Source: Glandiceps talaboti
Taxonomy: Eukaryota > Hemichordata > Enteropneusta > Spengelidae
Reading direction: 5' to 3'
Assembly (NCBI RefSeq): GCF_964340395.1
Contig: NC_135570.1
Span: 7,494,822-7,558,821, forward strand
Length of the DNA: 64,000 nucleotides
The notes beneath the pieces are model-generated. The model had not been told where the DNA came from. It did no database searches and worked only from the letters and a program-made list of their open reading frames with translations. The position numbers and the translations under genes were made by a program. This document shows, piece by piece, positions 48,421 through 60,785 of the stretch (positions are counted from its first letter, which is position 1; each line of letters begins with the position of its first letter).

Positions 48421-49399
48421 CAATCAATGTCACAAAAACAGCAAATTCTTTCTGGACAACTGTTAGGTCAATATGATCTGACTTAATGTATAAAAAATGG
48501 GCAGGAAACTCTAAAAAGACGTAAAGCATTACAAAAGACTTCCTTCATGACAACTAATAAATATAATGTTCAAACCAAAATAAAGGTTTAATATTACTGT
48601 ATGTAGTTGCTTCAATAACTAGATTCTAATATTAAAGGTAACTTCATTATTACTATGACAGTATGTGTTAAGCTTATAAAAAAATATCGGTAGACAATTT
48701 TAAGCTTGCCTCTCTTGAATATCGGATAGTGTTGCTTAGATAAACTTGAGAAAGAGTTAGCAAATCCTACACTATCATGGTAGTCTATATAGAGACTGGC
48801 TTTAAAGTCTTCTCCAAGGATTCAGAGCCGAGGATAGCCTCTGGACTATTGAAGACCTTGGTGAACCCAGGCTTCACCAAGAGATTATGTATATTAGTAT
48901 TAGACGATTACTGTAATTGATTTGTGAAAACCTGGCAAGTACACTTGGATGTAGATAAAAGGTAGGGCAGAAAATGAATCTCATTCCTAGATCATTATCG
49001 CCTATTTTTCACAATTTACCAACTACTTTAATTTACAGTTAGCTACAGTAGTAATTCCATGCAGTATTGTTGAAGGTTATATCATAACACAAAAGCACTA
49101 CATACTCATTCAATTGGAATCCACTACATGTCAAATTATAGTACGTTGACCCAGAATTATTGTATTTTGGACATTCATGAATTTGACAGGCTTTTAGTTG
49201 ACACATCATGACTAATGAATTGTGCTGTACGTCATTACCTAACAAATCATGCTGACCTTCAAATAGGCTATTGTCCAATCATTATCTACTTGAACTTTAG
49301 AATAGGCAAAGATTGTAACAGCAGCTACTTGAAATTAACATATCTCAATTGTCCACGATTACTAGCTTACGGTGTAGTACCGTACGTTGCTTAGAAGCT

Positions 49400-49850
49400 G
49401 TGAATTTTAAAGGGGCACGATACACAAAGAACTTTTTTCTGTGAAGTTCTCGATTGTTAAAGATCATTATTATTTTGTTCAGGAGCTGTTATGAATTTTA
49501 AAGGGGCACATACCGGCGATACGTAGAGAACTTTTTTCTGTGAAGTTCACTAGCTTGTAACACAGGTATTATCTCAGTTGTTGAAGATCACTGCTATTTT
49601 GCTCACAAGCTGTTTTTCGTGAATTTTAAAGGGGCCCAACACATACAGAACTTTTTCTGTGCAGTTCACTAGCTTAATTGTAACACAGGTATATATCTCA
49701 GTTGTTGAAGCTCACTGCTATTTTGTTTAGAAGCTGTTTATACACTTTGTGAATTTTAAAGGGGCCTAACACATGAACTTCTTCCTGTGAACTCCTTCAT
49801 TAACATGTTGCTAAAAAACTGTGAAATTTAAAGGCACACATATAAAATGA
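49400..49850. repeat. Tandem repeat of about 110-130 bp, four to five units
   Basis: Each unit holds GTGAATTTTAAAGGGGC, GAACTTTTTTCTGTGAAGTT, and (in the middle units) TAACACAGGTAT and ATCTCAGTTGTTGAAG. Units vary in length and decay at both ends. Confidence 0.8.
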
Positions 49851-50229
49851 ACAGAGCTGATCGAGTCTCAGTGTTCCTCAGAAGGTATTATCAGTCAAAA
49901 ATAATTAAGGTACATAGAACTGGATTTTTGAGAGCTTCACTACACTGTACAAACTAAGCACATGTACTTGACATATCTGAGTTGTCCAGAAACGTCTATG
50001 TGTTAACTTCAAAGGCTAACGTTGTCACAACGAGTGAATTTTTTAGTAGCACAATATACATACAATACATGTAGAACATTAGAACAGAGAATTTCACTAG
50101 ATTTTAGCTCTGAAATATTTGAAATGTTGAGGAATACTTGACAAAGTGTTGATCCAAACTAAGGCACATGCAATCACACAATGTCCCACAAGTTCAATAA
50201 AGGAACTTCATTCATTTAGGGTGGGGAGG

Positions 50230-50412
50230 GGGTCGACGTCTGGTGTCAATGCAATTGCTGAACTTCATTTTCGCACTCCTAACCAAAATTTGAAACTTTC
50301 ACACCTTTAATGATAACAGCTTTTGTATTCACTACTGAGATGTTGATAAGTTGATTAAAATTTACTTCTAATGTGATATACAGTGCTGGGTTGCCGGTAG
50401 TATTTTAATGTG
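50230..50412. repeat. Interspersed repeat pair, family 5, copy 2
   Basis: Second copy of the 14795-14973 repeat, same orientation. It is not flanked by family 2 here, so this is a separate element. Confidence 0.7.
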
Positions 50413-50879
50413 TTTACCATCACGTTTTTACATTGCATCCTCAGATCGTAATAGTGGTGTGACCACTACAATTTTCATCATGGTTTACATCATATATAAA
50501 CTTACATAAAAGATATATAAATAATATAAAATGTATAAAAATAACATTTCTAATTAGTTTTCAAAACTTTAAAGATTATTTTTAGCAATTCTATTTATTT
50601 CTTAGTTTTAGATGTGATGAAGGAGATCTTCAGATTCAAAACCAAGGAATAGCCTCTAGACTAAAGCTTCTTATCCTTGGAGTATAAAGCATCGTGTGTG
50701 TTTAAGTTTTTCTCAACAGCCTACTAACTCATAAATTGTCTTCAAGATCTCAACAAAAAAAAACATGCTAAGTACTTTGTTTAAGAATTAACCAGGCATT
50801 TATCGCTGGTCTCAGAATATCTTGACCTTATAAATAATGGTCGAGTTAAAATTTCATTTATTCTTTCCTTTCTGTTTAC

Positions 50880-51087
50880 CGGTTATAATCTCTGTACCTG
50901 GGTGTCAGTCTGCCATTGTACTAAGCACTATTTAATGTAATTGTAGGTGTTTACATTTATTATGTATTTTATCTGTAGATTTTGCAGGTCATCTTTTATT
51001 TCTATGTATATTTGTTTTGGGGTTGACGTTTATAGGTGTTCATCAATGCTGTGGACTTTTGTCAAAGTTAAATAAATAAATAAAAAA

Positions 51088-51150
<63 letters not shown>

Positions 51151-51151
51151 A
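50880..51151 (+). mobile_element. Possible LINE 3' end with (AAAT)n tail
   Basis: A sequence with the look of a LINE 3' UTR (ATCAATGCTGTGGACTTTTG just upstream) runs into an (AAAT)n tract at about 51068-51151. A similar arrangement occurs at 25010-25120. No coding sequence is attached, so this is a suggestion only. Confidence 0.3.
51068..51151. repeat. (AAAT)n microsatellite
   Basis: About 20 units of AAAT. Phe-Ile-Tyr-Leu frames are artefacts. Confidence 0.95.
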
Positions 51152-51228
51152 TTCATCATTTGGGAACGAATTTCAATTCTCTTACTATAAAATTCTACAG
51201 GCAAAGCATTCCTTGCTTTGTAACAGTT

Positions 51229-51603
51229 ACTGGGGCACAAGCTGAGTTTATCCATATTTGGGCATAGTTTATCCATATTTGGACGTAGTTTTTGCTGCAT
51301 ATTTAAAAAGTACTCATATTGTACTTACTGAAGTATACTTAACCACCACTCACAATTTACTGAACTAAAACCTAGTATTAGGATTTAACTTATAAATGAT
51401 CCAATGACATAATTTATCACATGATACGTATAAAAAAATGTGAAGGAAATCTCAACTTTGCAATCAAATGTTCTATACGCCAGAAGACAACCATAATGTC
51501 CTAGAAGACATACATCAACATTAACATTATACTGGAATGTGGTTTTATTTAAAAATATTTTCACTTGAGTAAAAACCTTATAAACTTAGCTTGTGCCACT
51601 TAA
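51229..51603. mobile_element. MITE-like element, family 3, copy 2 (inverted relative to copy 1)
   Basis: Ends ACTGGGGCACAAGCTGAGTT and ATAAACTTAGCTTGTGCCAC mirror those at 6088-6455. The shared interior runs in reverse (AAAAAGTACTCATATTGTAC). Length 375 bp. Confidence 0.7.
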
Positions 51604-52085
51604 AAAAATGTGGTATTATTTGAAAAGTTGTACATTATGTATTCTGGTACTTTTTGTTGTACACCCTTGATGATGGTGATGAGATGTCAGAAAAAAAACA
51701 ACTTGGGCTTCACTTCCAAGAATTTTTTGACTCTGAGAGTAGAAATTTGCATTACTAGGCACTTTTTAGTTTAGTTTATTATGTTTCAAGTCAAGGCCAT
51801 CAGCCCAAATGCAGTCATGTTTACCGAAAAAACAACAAAGTAAATTACAGATTCATATAACTTGAGAAACTTTGAAAGGAAGACAATTACGATGGTGATC
51901 CGTTACAATTATTTCGGTCTTTTGTTTTTGTACCAAAAACCTTTTTTTTTAAACCTAAACCTGAGTCAAATTAACACATCAAACTGGTAAGCTTTGATCA
52001 TTTTGGCAAACACCATATTAGGTTAGCGGCTTTTCATTTGACAATGATTCTAAGTTATTCAATTTGATAATTTTACCAATATTAA

Positions 52086-52520
52086 GTTAGGCTAAATAAA
52101 AAAAATAATGTGTTTATGATAACCTGACCAACCCTAGTTTAAGCCTCTGACCCTAAAACTTTTTTTTTTTGCATACAAAAAGGTAAATAGTAATAATTTA
52201 CTTCTATTTCTGTGAACATCTTCATGCCTTTGCTTCCACTGTAGTCACTTTAAAAAAAAAAAATATTATATTCCAAAAAAACCCCAGGTTTTTTTTAATA
52301 CTATAACAGTACAGTCTGCATAACACGTTCATCTACTTAACTTACAAATCATCTCCATTTACTTCTTTTACACCTCATCAAACTCTCATGGAAGTATCGT
52401 GACCGACGAGTATATTATCTTGGGGTCAACTATTTAAAAAAATTTAAAGTAAAATAAAATTCTGACCTACCTACCCTATTTTCTGAAGTCATGCTATCAG
52501 AAACAAACAATTTTTTTCTA
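52086..52520. mobile_element. Inverted-repeat element, family 4, copy 2
   Basis: Begins TTAGGCTAAATAAAAAAAAT, followed by AACCTGACCAACCCTAG, and ends CTACCTACCCTATTTTCTGA, AGTCATGCTATCAGAAAC. The start and end are inverted versions of each other (GATAACC/GTTATCAG type). Confidence 0.65.
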
Positions 52521-52888
52521 TTTTATCTTATGAATCAGAAATTTGATAAACAGGTACTTGTGTTCTTTTGAAGAAAATTCAAAGTCCTTTTTCGTTCTAA
52601 CGCTAAATTAATCTAACGTTACAACTCACTTTCAACGTGGCATACTGAGAAGAAAATTACCATACTTTACTTGGTAAATAACGGATACATAAATTATGGT
52701 CCAATAAAAGTTATTACTTGTGACACACAGCATGCTGAGTTCACATAATTATCTCATATATCACACAAAGAAAACATGAAATGGTTGGTTTTTTGAAAAC
52801 AGAGGAAAATAAAAGGTGTACAGTATAAAGTAAACACTATAATGCCAAGTTCAACTTGGCACATTTTCCAAAAAGGAGTAGTCCGTAG

Positions 52889-53005
52889 TGCCTGTGCACT
52901 TTGCTGTTGAGATACATCATTAGCTGTTCATACCGCCTGATTATGAGGGCTAGGAGGTATGACCAGCTAACAATGGATGTATCTCAACAGCGCAATGGAC
53001 AGGCC
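52889..53005. other. Hairpin (about 117 bp)
   Basis: GTGCCTGTGCACTTTGCTGT, TGAGATACATCATTAGCTG, TTCATACCGCCT pairs with AGGAGGTATGACCAGCTAAC, GATGTATCTCAACAGCGCAA, TGGACAGGCCAC. Arms are about 50 bp at roughly 80% identity. Confidence 0.65.
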
Positions 53006-53569
53006 ACACAGTCTGTAACTTCATGGATTTGGGTAGCTTACAGCAACTGAAACATGTTGAACCATGTCCTGTGACTGGTAAAACTCTAGCCAGGTATTTA
53101 TAGATAGTTGGTATGAAATATAAAAAGCCACCGTGACGTAATTTCTGGGACAAGAATGATGTGTGATAGCTCAGTAACTATAGAAACACACAACAACAAC
53201 AACAATATGACCTTCAATTAGAACAAAAATACTGAAAATGTGACACCAATTACAGCTGTATTTTACAAAGAAAACAAATTAACACAAATTATAATCCATC
53301 TTGACATTAGTGTTGCATACTTTTTGAAGACAAACTGTAAATGACTCACTAGAAAGTGTTAAAAGATAAAATTTGTGAATTTGACTCGATAAAATATTGC
53401 CCGATGTCTGAACAAATTGTCTCTTGTGACATTTATTGGTGTAAGGGAAACATCAAATGAATGCTTGTTATAACATTTTTTTAGCAATAATTCATGATCT
53501 AAAGGTACATGAATAACACTTTTTAATGTTGTCATAAAGTACTGGTTTCTGTGTGGTTGCATTACATGT

Positions 53570-53945
53570 ATTAAAGGGAGAACAATCGGCAGCATGCTGT
53601 ATTTTAACATTGACTTTACCTTCAAGTACATTGTGCAGTTTCTTATTGGTTTCTGAGCAATTGTAAAGTATCAAACAAAGTGAACAGTAACTGGCAACAT
53701 GCTATATTTTAACATCGAGTTTACCTCAAGTACATGTGCAATTTCTTATTCTTATTGGTTTCTGTGTGACACAGAGCGTGAACAGTATCTGGCAATATGC
53801 TATATTTCAATACCGAGTTTACCTTCAAATACATGTGCAGTTTCTTATAGTTCCTGTGCAACTGTATCAAACAGAAAGAGTGAACACTATTCTGCAACAC
53901 GCTGTATCATAATATCCATATTTACCTCAAAGTTCAGTTGTCCAT
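53570..53945. repeat. Tandem repeat of about 110 bp, four units
   Basis: Each unit carries CGGCAGCATGCTGTATTTTA-type sequence, a TTTACCT block, AAGTACATGTGCA and TTTCTTAT. Divergence is moderate. Confidence 0.8.
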
Positions 53946-56504
53946 CTCAGTCTTAATCATTTATGAGTACCACTACAAGCATGTTACATTTTATCACAAT
54001 AGAAGGGTACGAAAAAAAACTATAAAATTCCTGTAAAACTTATAATACTCAGGAAGGTACACTTTGTATTCTTCAGAGTCTTATAATCTGGCAGTGGTGA
54101 CTACATGACAATGCTCTACCTGATTTTACAATCCTTTTGATTTATTTGTACTTTTTAAGTCATCATATTCTATCGACGACATGGTCTTTAACCACTGACT
54201 GTCTATGCTTTAACTAAGCGTACTTTAAGGGGTCATCATTTCATACGATTAAAGTACGGTTTACAGCTATCTTTCAATAATACATGCCCACCTCTATTCA
54301 GAGTCATTGAAGCGTACCACTATTTGATAACAATAGGAGTGATCAAAACATTGCTGGGTATAAACTGTACATATAGGCAGTTCTGATTAACATTTCAGGG
54401 TTTTTGTATACTACCTTGAATTCACAAAAAGATGACCATGAGAAAATTCATCATTATTTACCTCGTTTCATAAACTATAAAAAAGAAGTTTATATTATCT
54501 TGTTGGTGGCTTTTTTGACTGACCTTGAATACGGTGCCTTTATTGTACCAGTATGTTTACAAATCTGAACATCCAAGACTTTGAACATATGCATGTATAG
54601 TCGTTACATTGATCAACTAACAGTTAAAAAAACTTACAAACTAATTCAAAAGAAGGACAAAATGATGAAAAATTAGCATTTGTACTTACAGAATTGTCAG
54701 TTTACATTCCAAGTTATGTGTCGTAGTTCCACAGCTCATAGGCAGTAAATTTCAACACAGTTAGTTGTTGCCAGCCTACTTGGCAACTGAAGTTGACCTA
54801 ATGCCACTCTCGGGTCATCACTACGTGACTCTGTCTGTGCTTAGGACCTCCTCCGCAGCAAAGTGATAAAGGGGTCTTAACAAAAACCACAAAATAGTGG
54901 TATCAACTCCTCTTTTACGTTCACAATACACGCTTAATAATCACTTATGGTTTTCATTCCTGTACACCCATCCTCACAGTAACGAGTTGAAATTTTCTAC
55001 ACAGGGTTGGCATGTGACGCAATGTACAACTTAACCTTTGCTCTGTCAAGTACCAAATAACTACAAAGTTGAAAACTCTCCACATAACAGTCATTGAAGC
55101 CGTTAGCACAACTGTAAAATAGCTGCCAGTCATTTTAGGAAAATGTCCAAGTAATTGGTCTGTGCAAACAACATAGAGTTGATACATAACAGGGGATGGC
55201 GGTAGGCATTTTAGCTGGTATTAAAGTACTATTGAACGTTAGTCGCCGCGTTAGCACCCCGGGTAAACCACCTGTGTTGAGATATTTTTTAGCTTTACAG
55301 GCAATGACAATGTACTGTTTTTATCATAGCATGAACAAGACAGAGAGTTTGTATATTTAGCCGAAAGACTTGGCTATCTGGTTTGACAGTTGTTCACTAG
55401 ATAAGCCTGGATTGAAGTCAAATAATCAAGAAGGCAAAGTCTCCAGGCTATTTGCAGTTGAAAGCTCTCAGATTATAATATTCAATTCTGTGTATTGGTA
55501 GAATTCCTAGTTTTTATGTTTTCAAAGTTATATAATGTATTTTTATTTTTTTGCAGAAACAGAATGAGTTTATTTTAGTAGTAATAACAAGAAGAAAGTA
55601 TATTTATTAATCATGATAATTAGATAATTTTGTATGCAAATGACTGTCCTCACATAATAATTAAAATTTCCAATTTTTTTTATCAGAAATCTCCTATGAC
55701 TTACTCTTGCATGTAAATACAATTTTAACCGTTAACAGAAAAAAAGTGAAAATAAATGTCATTATATTATAAATTAGGCATGAGAATATCAAACTGTGTC
55801 ATAGAAAAAAAATCAATAACAAGGTAGGAATGCATGGTAAAAACCTGTGAAGATTTCCATACATTTTATTGCATCCCATAATCAGTTTGGTGGGGATCTC
55901 TTGATAGATAGATTTTGCTTACTTTCTACAAGCCTTGGAGTCAAGAAAAACACTGATAGTGATAAAGGCATTTAAAAATACATCAAAAATGAATCAATGA
56001 CATACAATGTTATACGGAACAAATAAAGTGTAAATATTTGACAAGAATTCAATTGACAAACATGTCTGACTCATCTTCTATTACAAATGGTTCCTATACC
56101 TACTGTCACTGTGCAGATAACAGTACTTGCAAAAGACTACAATTCGTCTGTAAAGGTTTGAAATAAAATGGAAACTTTGTCTAGGTTTTGGAATGAAAAT
56201 TGAAAACTTTGTCTGGAAAATAGCTCAAGTCAACTGGAAGAATCCTGAAATAACGCGCTTTACAAGAATCAGTAAGAGGAATTTGGGTCTCACAATGGTG
56301 AGGACACTAATGTAATGTTTTCCACTTAACTGACTACTGCCATGACATACCTAACTAAGCAAAAATGAAGAAAAATAGGATACAAAGACCGATTGCTCAG
56401 ATGACTGAATGACATCATTGTAATGCTTCCAATTTGAATCTACAATATTGTCCTTCTTGTTTTGCACCTTCTTATTTCAATACATGATTCTCAGGTACAC
56501 ATTT

Positions 56505-56875
56505 AATCCTTAATTTTCATATTCTGTAACTTTGCATATTCATCACTTAAATTTACATATCTATCCTGTAACTTGGCATATGCATAACTTATAGCTAGCC
56601 AGGAAATTTGCATATTTCTTGCTAATATTTGCATATCTATCCTACAACATTGCATATTTATCACTTTAATTTGCATATCTATCCTACAACTTTGCATATT
56701 CATCACTTAAATTTGCATATTTCTCCTACAACTTTGCATGTTTATCACTTAAATTTGCATATTTATCCTACAACTTTGCATATTGATCACTAAAATTTGT
56801 ATATTTTTTCTACAACTTTGCATATTTATCACTTAAATTTGCATATTTTTCCTACAACTTGGCAGAACCATAACC
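56505..56875. repeat. About 41-bp tandem repeat carrying ATTTGCAT octamers
   Basis: Unit: AAATTTGCATATTTATCCTA, CAACTTTGCATATTTATCACT. At least six copies contain the exact ATTTGCAT octamer and as many more contain CTTTGCAT. About eight or nine units. Confidence 0.85.
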
Positions 56876-57364
56876 TATATTTCCATACGTATCCTGGCTT
56901 ATGGAAGTATGCCTGAAAACACTATCAATGTCGTGGGTTGCATCGATAGATTTAGGATTTATCTATGGATAGTTTACTGCTGTGTGACTTCTACACAAGT
57001 ACTCGGCAAATGAGACAGTCTGTCTGTCTGCAAAAGGTTAATAGAGGTGAAGAATCACTCACCATAGCGTTGGTATAAGTGAGAGGAAACAGTCTCTTAT
57101 AGAATGGTACCATATAACATCTTATATTTGATAGCAAAGATTTGAGCTTCAATCTTCCCTCCCGAAGCAGAAAATGTCATCCCATAAATAAATCGAACCA
57201 TATATGATGAAAATAAGGTTTAGATTACTCTGCCCAGACATGTGAAAATTGAAGATTGAATCTATGTCGCCATTGAATTACTATGATTTTATCATGTCAT
57301 CAATATTTTTGAAGTGAAAGAAATCTAAAAACTTAATATGTAACATTACAGCTGCATTTACTGA

Positions 57365-57885
57365 AACTGATATATTATTTTTGTCAATCAGGCAATCAAC
57401 GATGTATTCACTAATGATTGTTAAAATATCAATAATTAGACACATGTCAATTAGAGGTCAATTTGATCTATAAACAGTGTACAGTAACAGATTAACATCG
57501 TGATCGAAGAGGGAGCGCTTATTTTAGGGTACATGTCACCATATATAAACTCAGTATATGTAAAAAATGTCTATGCTGGAGTAAACAGCTAGTGCTCAAT
57601 ACATATATATGTAGCCACTCTAAATAACACAGTATCAAGCAAGATACATTACACAGTGTTTCACGCTGTTGTGATCATCAGGCGAATAACAGATATACCA
57701 GTAATCGGTACTACCGTTATTCATCTGATGATCGCAACAGCGTGAAACACTGTGTAATGGTTCCTGCGTATCTTGCTTGATACTCTACGTGTTATATATA
57801 TATATATTATATTCTGAGTATAAAATCATTATAGCCAATATAACAGTTTTTTAAAAAATGTTCCAGTTGCAGCCAGTGCAGCCGT
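57365..57885. repeat. Interspersed repeat, family 12, copy 3, interrupted by a foldback
   Basis: Left part TTAGAGGTCAATTTGATCTA and right part AAAATGTTCCAGTTGCAGCC match 18310-18635. Between them sits the palindromic element 57624-57793, absent from copy 1, so the foldback inserted into this repeat. Confidence 0.6.
57624..57793. mobile_element. Palindromic foldback element
   Basis: Arms of about 65 bp with high identity: AGTATCAAGCAAGATACATT, ACACAGTGTTTCACGCTGTT on the left, and AACAGCGTGAAACACTGTGT, GCGTATCTTGCTTGATACT on the right. The short centre holds CCAGTAATCGGTACTACCG. It is non-coding and forms a near-perfect hairpin. Confidence 0.8.
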
Positions 57886-57974
57886 AAAGAGGAAAATGAT
57901 AGTATATTTATCCCCATCACATATTGCCCCTGATTTTAAAGTAAAGAAACCCTGCCTACAACTATATATAAACC

Positions 57975-58230
57975 TGTAATATATGAAACCTTAAAAAAAG
58001 AAAAATAAAGCAATTTTTTTCCATGTGAAGGTTTACTAACTTTTTTGATGTGATTCGTGTAATCAAATCTGTAACTATAAACCTGTAACATGAAACCTTT
58101 AAAAAAGTAAATCAGAATAAAATTGTCTCTGTAACAGCCTGTTGGCTCTTTTCATTTTTTTATGGTGTGATTTGGAGTCAAGTAATCCAGTCTACATAGA
58201 AACCTGTAATGTGAAACCTTAAGAAGAAAA
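57975..58230. repeat. Tandem repeat (AAACCTGTAACATGAAACCTT), two to three units
   Basis: AAACCTGTAA(TA/CA/TG)TGAAACCTT appears three times with intervening TTTTTT...TGTGATT. The units are diverged. Confidence 0.6.
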
Positions 58231-58296
58231 TTGTTGTCCATATGATATACAGTGGCTCTTCTTAGCTGTTTAAGTATGCACTGTAGAATGTTAGTT

Positions 58297-58570
58297 AGAA
58301 GAAAAAGTCAATGGTTCATAGTCTTACGCAAAATTCTAAATGACAAAATAGGCATCAACTCAGAAAACTACGCCAGGTCTACGCGAAGTAGAAGAACCCA
58401 CAGCTAACAACTTGAAAATGTACCACTACACATCAACCCCCTTCATTCATTCCTTCTTTCCGGAAGCCATGAAATTATGGAACAGCTTACCACAAAGTAC
58501 TGTTGACATTCAATCTTGTGAGACATTCAAAATCCACATAAGAAACCAGCACCCCCCAAGGTCCATCTAA
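58297..58570 (+). pseudogene. Decayed LINE reverse transcriptase C-terminal fragment
   Basis: One frame reads VLRKILNDKIGINSENYARS then TRSRRTHS followed by a stop. A second frame carries on with SFFPEAMKLWNSLPQ and ends ETFKIHIRNQHPPRSI at a TAA (58568-58570). The pattern R.TRS.R.H ... SFFP..I.LWN.LP is typical of the C-terminal tail of CR1/L2-type LINE proteins. A stop codon and a frameshift near 58453 show it is dead. It is a different copy, and probably a different family, from the fragment at 47884-48252. Confidence 0.7.
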
Positions 58571-58741
58571 ACGCCCACCACCACTCTCGTCAGAACCTTC
58601 AAGTTATAGTCTCTGTTGGACCAATTTTAGAAGTGAAGACTACAAAGTACAAGGTATTATTGGGTTTGCAATTTTAATAGACTGTGCAATGACTTAATTT
58701 TACTGTAACAAATAATAAGCTGAATCCAAGGTTAGGCCCGT

Positions 58742-59065
58742 TTAGGCCAAACAAAAAAAAAATTGTGTGTTTCTGATAACCTTACAACTCCTACACATTT
58801 TTTTTAAACATTTAACAGAAAATGATAAGAATTCTTTGTCTTCTTGACCTTCATGTATGTCTGTTTTCTTTCCCCAGTGATGTCTGTACATATTTCTTAA
58901 AACTATCACAGAAGGGGTATTCTAAGTGACATATCGTTTGGTTTTGGATCGAAGCAATTTTTTTCAAAAATAAAAACAAAAAGGTCAAATAAAATCCCAA
59001 CCTACTGACCCTATTTTCTGAGGCCATGTTATCGGAGAGACACAATTATTATTATATTTTTGCCT
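58742..59065. mobile_element. Inverted-repeat element, family 4, copy 3
   Basis: Starts TTAGGCCAAACAAAAAAAAA, TTGTGTGTTTCTGATAACC. It ends ACCCTATTTTCTGAGGCCAT, GTTATCGGAGAGACACAATT, TTTTGCC. The best-preserved terminal inverted repeats of the family are here. Confidence 0.7.
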
Positions 59066-59711
59066 TTAATTCATGATGCCATTTTCAAATAAAAAGGATC
59101 TATTTTCTTTATCAGCATGTTTGATTTTATACCATTCTCTGATATCTCTCTGAAACTACATGTATGTGAAGTTTAGGTTTGGCAGAGAAAAACTGGATAT
59201 AAAGGTAATCAAAATCACATTTGTTTATCAAGATATGTTCTGAGTTAAATTTTAAATTAACAAGCAAAAGGTATCAGATTGCAAGGTACTCAGATACAGA
59301 TATATACACTACATTTTTTGACCAATGCATTGAAAAAGGGAACAACTTTCCACAGATTTGCATGCAGGTACAAAATGTACAAAATGTTTTATTTTCACCG
59401 AGCAGACTGAGAGACTGCAGTAATAGTCGCCGTAAGGCATTTTATAGTCTTGATAAAAGTCATCCACTCAAAGCTGCATAATGGAAAGTCAGTGTCCATA
59501 CACAACCATTAAAGACTTTAATACCAGAATCCAATTTTCCAATGCATAAACACATGCTATTACAAGGCTGGAAATCTTGAACGTACAATAACACTAGCCG
59601 ATACTGTTACCATAGCTGTTTTTGTTATTAAAGCTGCACTGGTTATAACTGGAAGATTTTTTTTAAAAACTGTTTTGTTAGGTATAATAACTTACTCATA
59701 ATTTTATACTG

Positions 59712-60036
59712 CATGAACAGCATTGCAATTATTACCCCTGACACAGATCTATAGCAGCACAATGGTCCTTTATACATCTTCAACTCCCTGGGGAGCATAC
59801 AATCCATTGCCTCCACTATTAAAGCACATAGGATTAAAGCATTCACATTGCAACCTCTATCCCACCAGGTTCCCAATTACACAGCTGGGTTGGCTGAGGC
59901 ACAGTCGTGGTTCAAATCTTCCCCAAGGACTTCAGACACTCTGGAACAAAAGGCAGTGACAGGGCTCAAACCTGCAACGTGCAGATTCAAAGCCAGCCAT
60001 CCTAACCATTCACACATCATGACTCCACAATTCAGC
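59712..60036 (-). mobile_element. tRNA-derived SINE
   Basis: On the minus strand it reads TGGAGTCATGATGTGTGAAT, GGTTAGGATGGCTGG, then a B-box GGTTTGAGCCC (59962-59972), then GTGCCTCAGCCAACCCAGCTG and CCCCAGGGAGTTG. It is the most complete copy of the family also found at 1-265 and 7593-8000. Three copies in 64 kb indicate an abundant SINE. Neither the A/B-box head nor the body folds as a functional tRNA gene as far as I can see. Confidence 0.75.
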
Positions 60037-60609
60037 TGATGTTGCTGTAATTTTATCAGTGTGGTTCTAGTTTGATCTTTACATTAGATCATGAAGCAAT
60101 ATGATGACCTACAAGGTAGGTTAATATAATGTTCGACATCTGGCAGACACGGCTATCAAAAAATCCCTTTATCATGATGTAGATGTCATAGAGTACAATC
60201 AAACTGAAAATGCAAGAATTTATTTGCTAGTTGTTCACAATGTTGAGACATCATTTTACCTAAAGGAGGCTTGTCAGTGTTTTCATTACACAGAAATCTG
60301 AAAACACTCTTCAGCTAAATAAAACTTAAAAGGAAACATTGTTAGTTGCCTAAATTAACTAACAGGTCCTAAATCTAATTGTTGATACATTCATTAATAT
60401 AACATTTTTTGTTCTTAACCTATTAGCATTTGTTAATCATTTTCATACCCAGTACAATTAAAGTATACATTTCTAGCCATTCTGACTTTCAGAAATTTAT
60501 TCCCCCTATCTTGTTTTAGGTTAACACATTTTAGCAGAAAGAAATGTTGGAAAGATGTGAAAAGGATGGATCAGCCACTCACAAAGCTGTACTTGTAAAA
60601 ACCGGGAAA

Positions 60610-60645
60610 ATTGGAGGGGTGGGGTGGGGGTAGGGGGGTATTCAG
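60610..60645. repeat. G-rich tract
   Basis: GGAGGGGTGGGGTGGGGGTA and following G-run. Possible G-quadruplex. Confidence 0.7.
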
Positions 60646-60785
60646 CAGTTGATATGTTGACAAATAAAACAAGATAAACATCTTTAAGAATTAGAACATT
60701 TCTAAAGTTTGGTTGTTCAAGTCTTTTCCAACTTGTCAGTAACTATCTAACTTGGCGAGAAAATCTTTAGGGAATCCATCTACAG

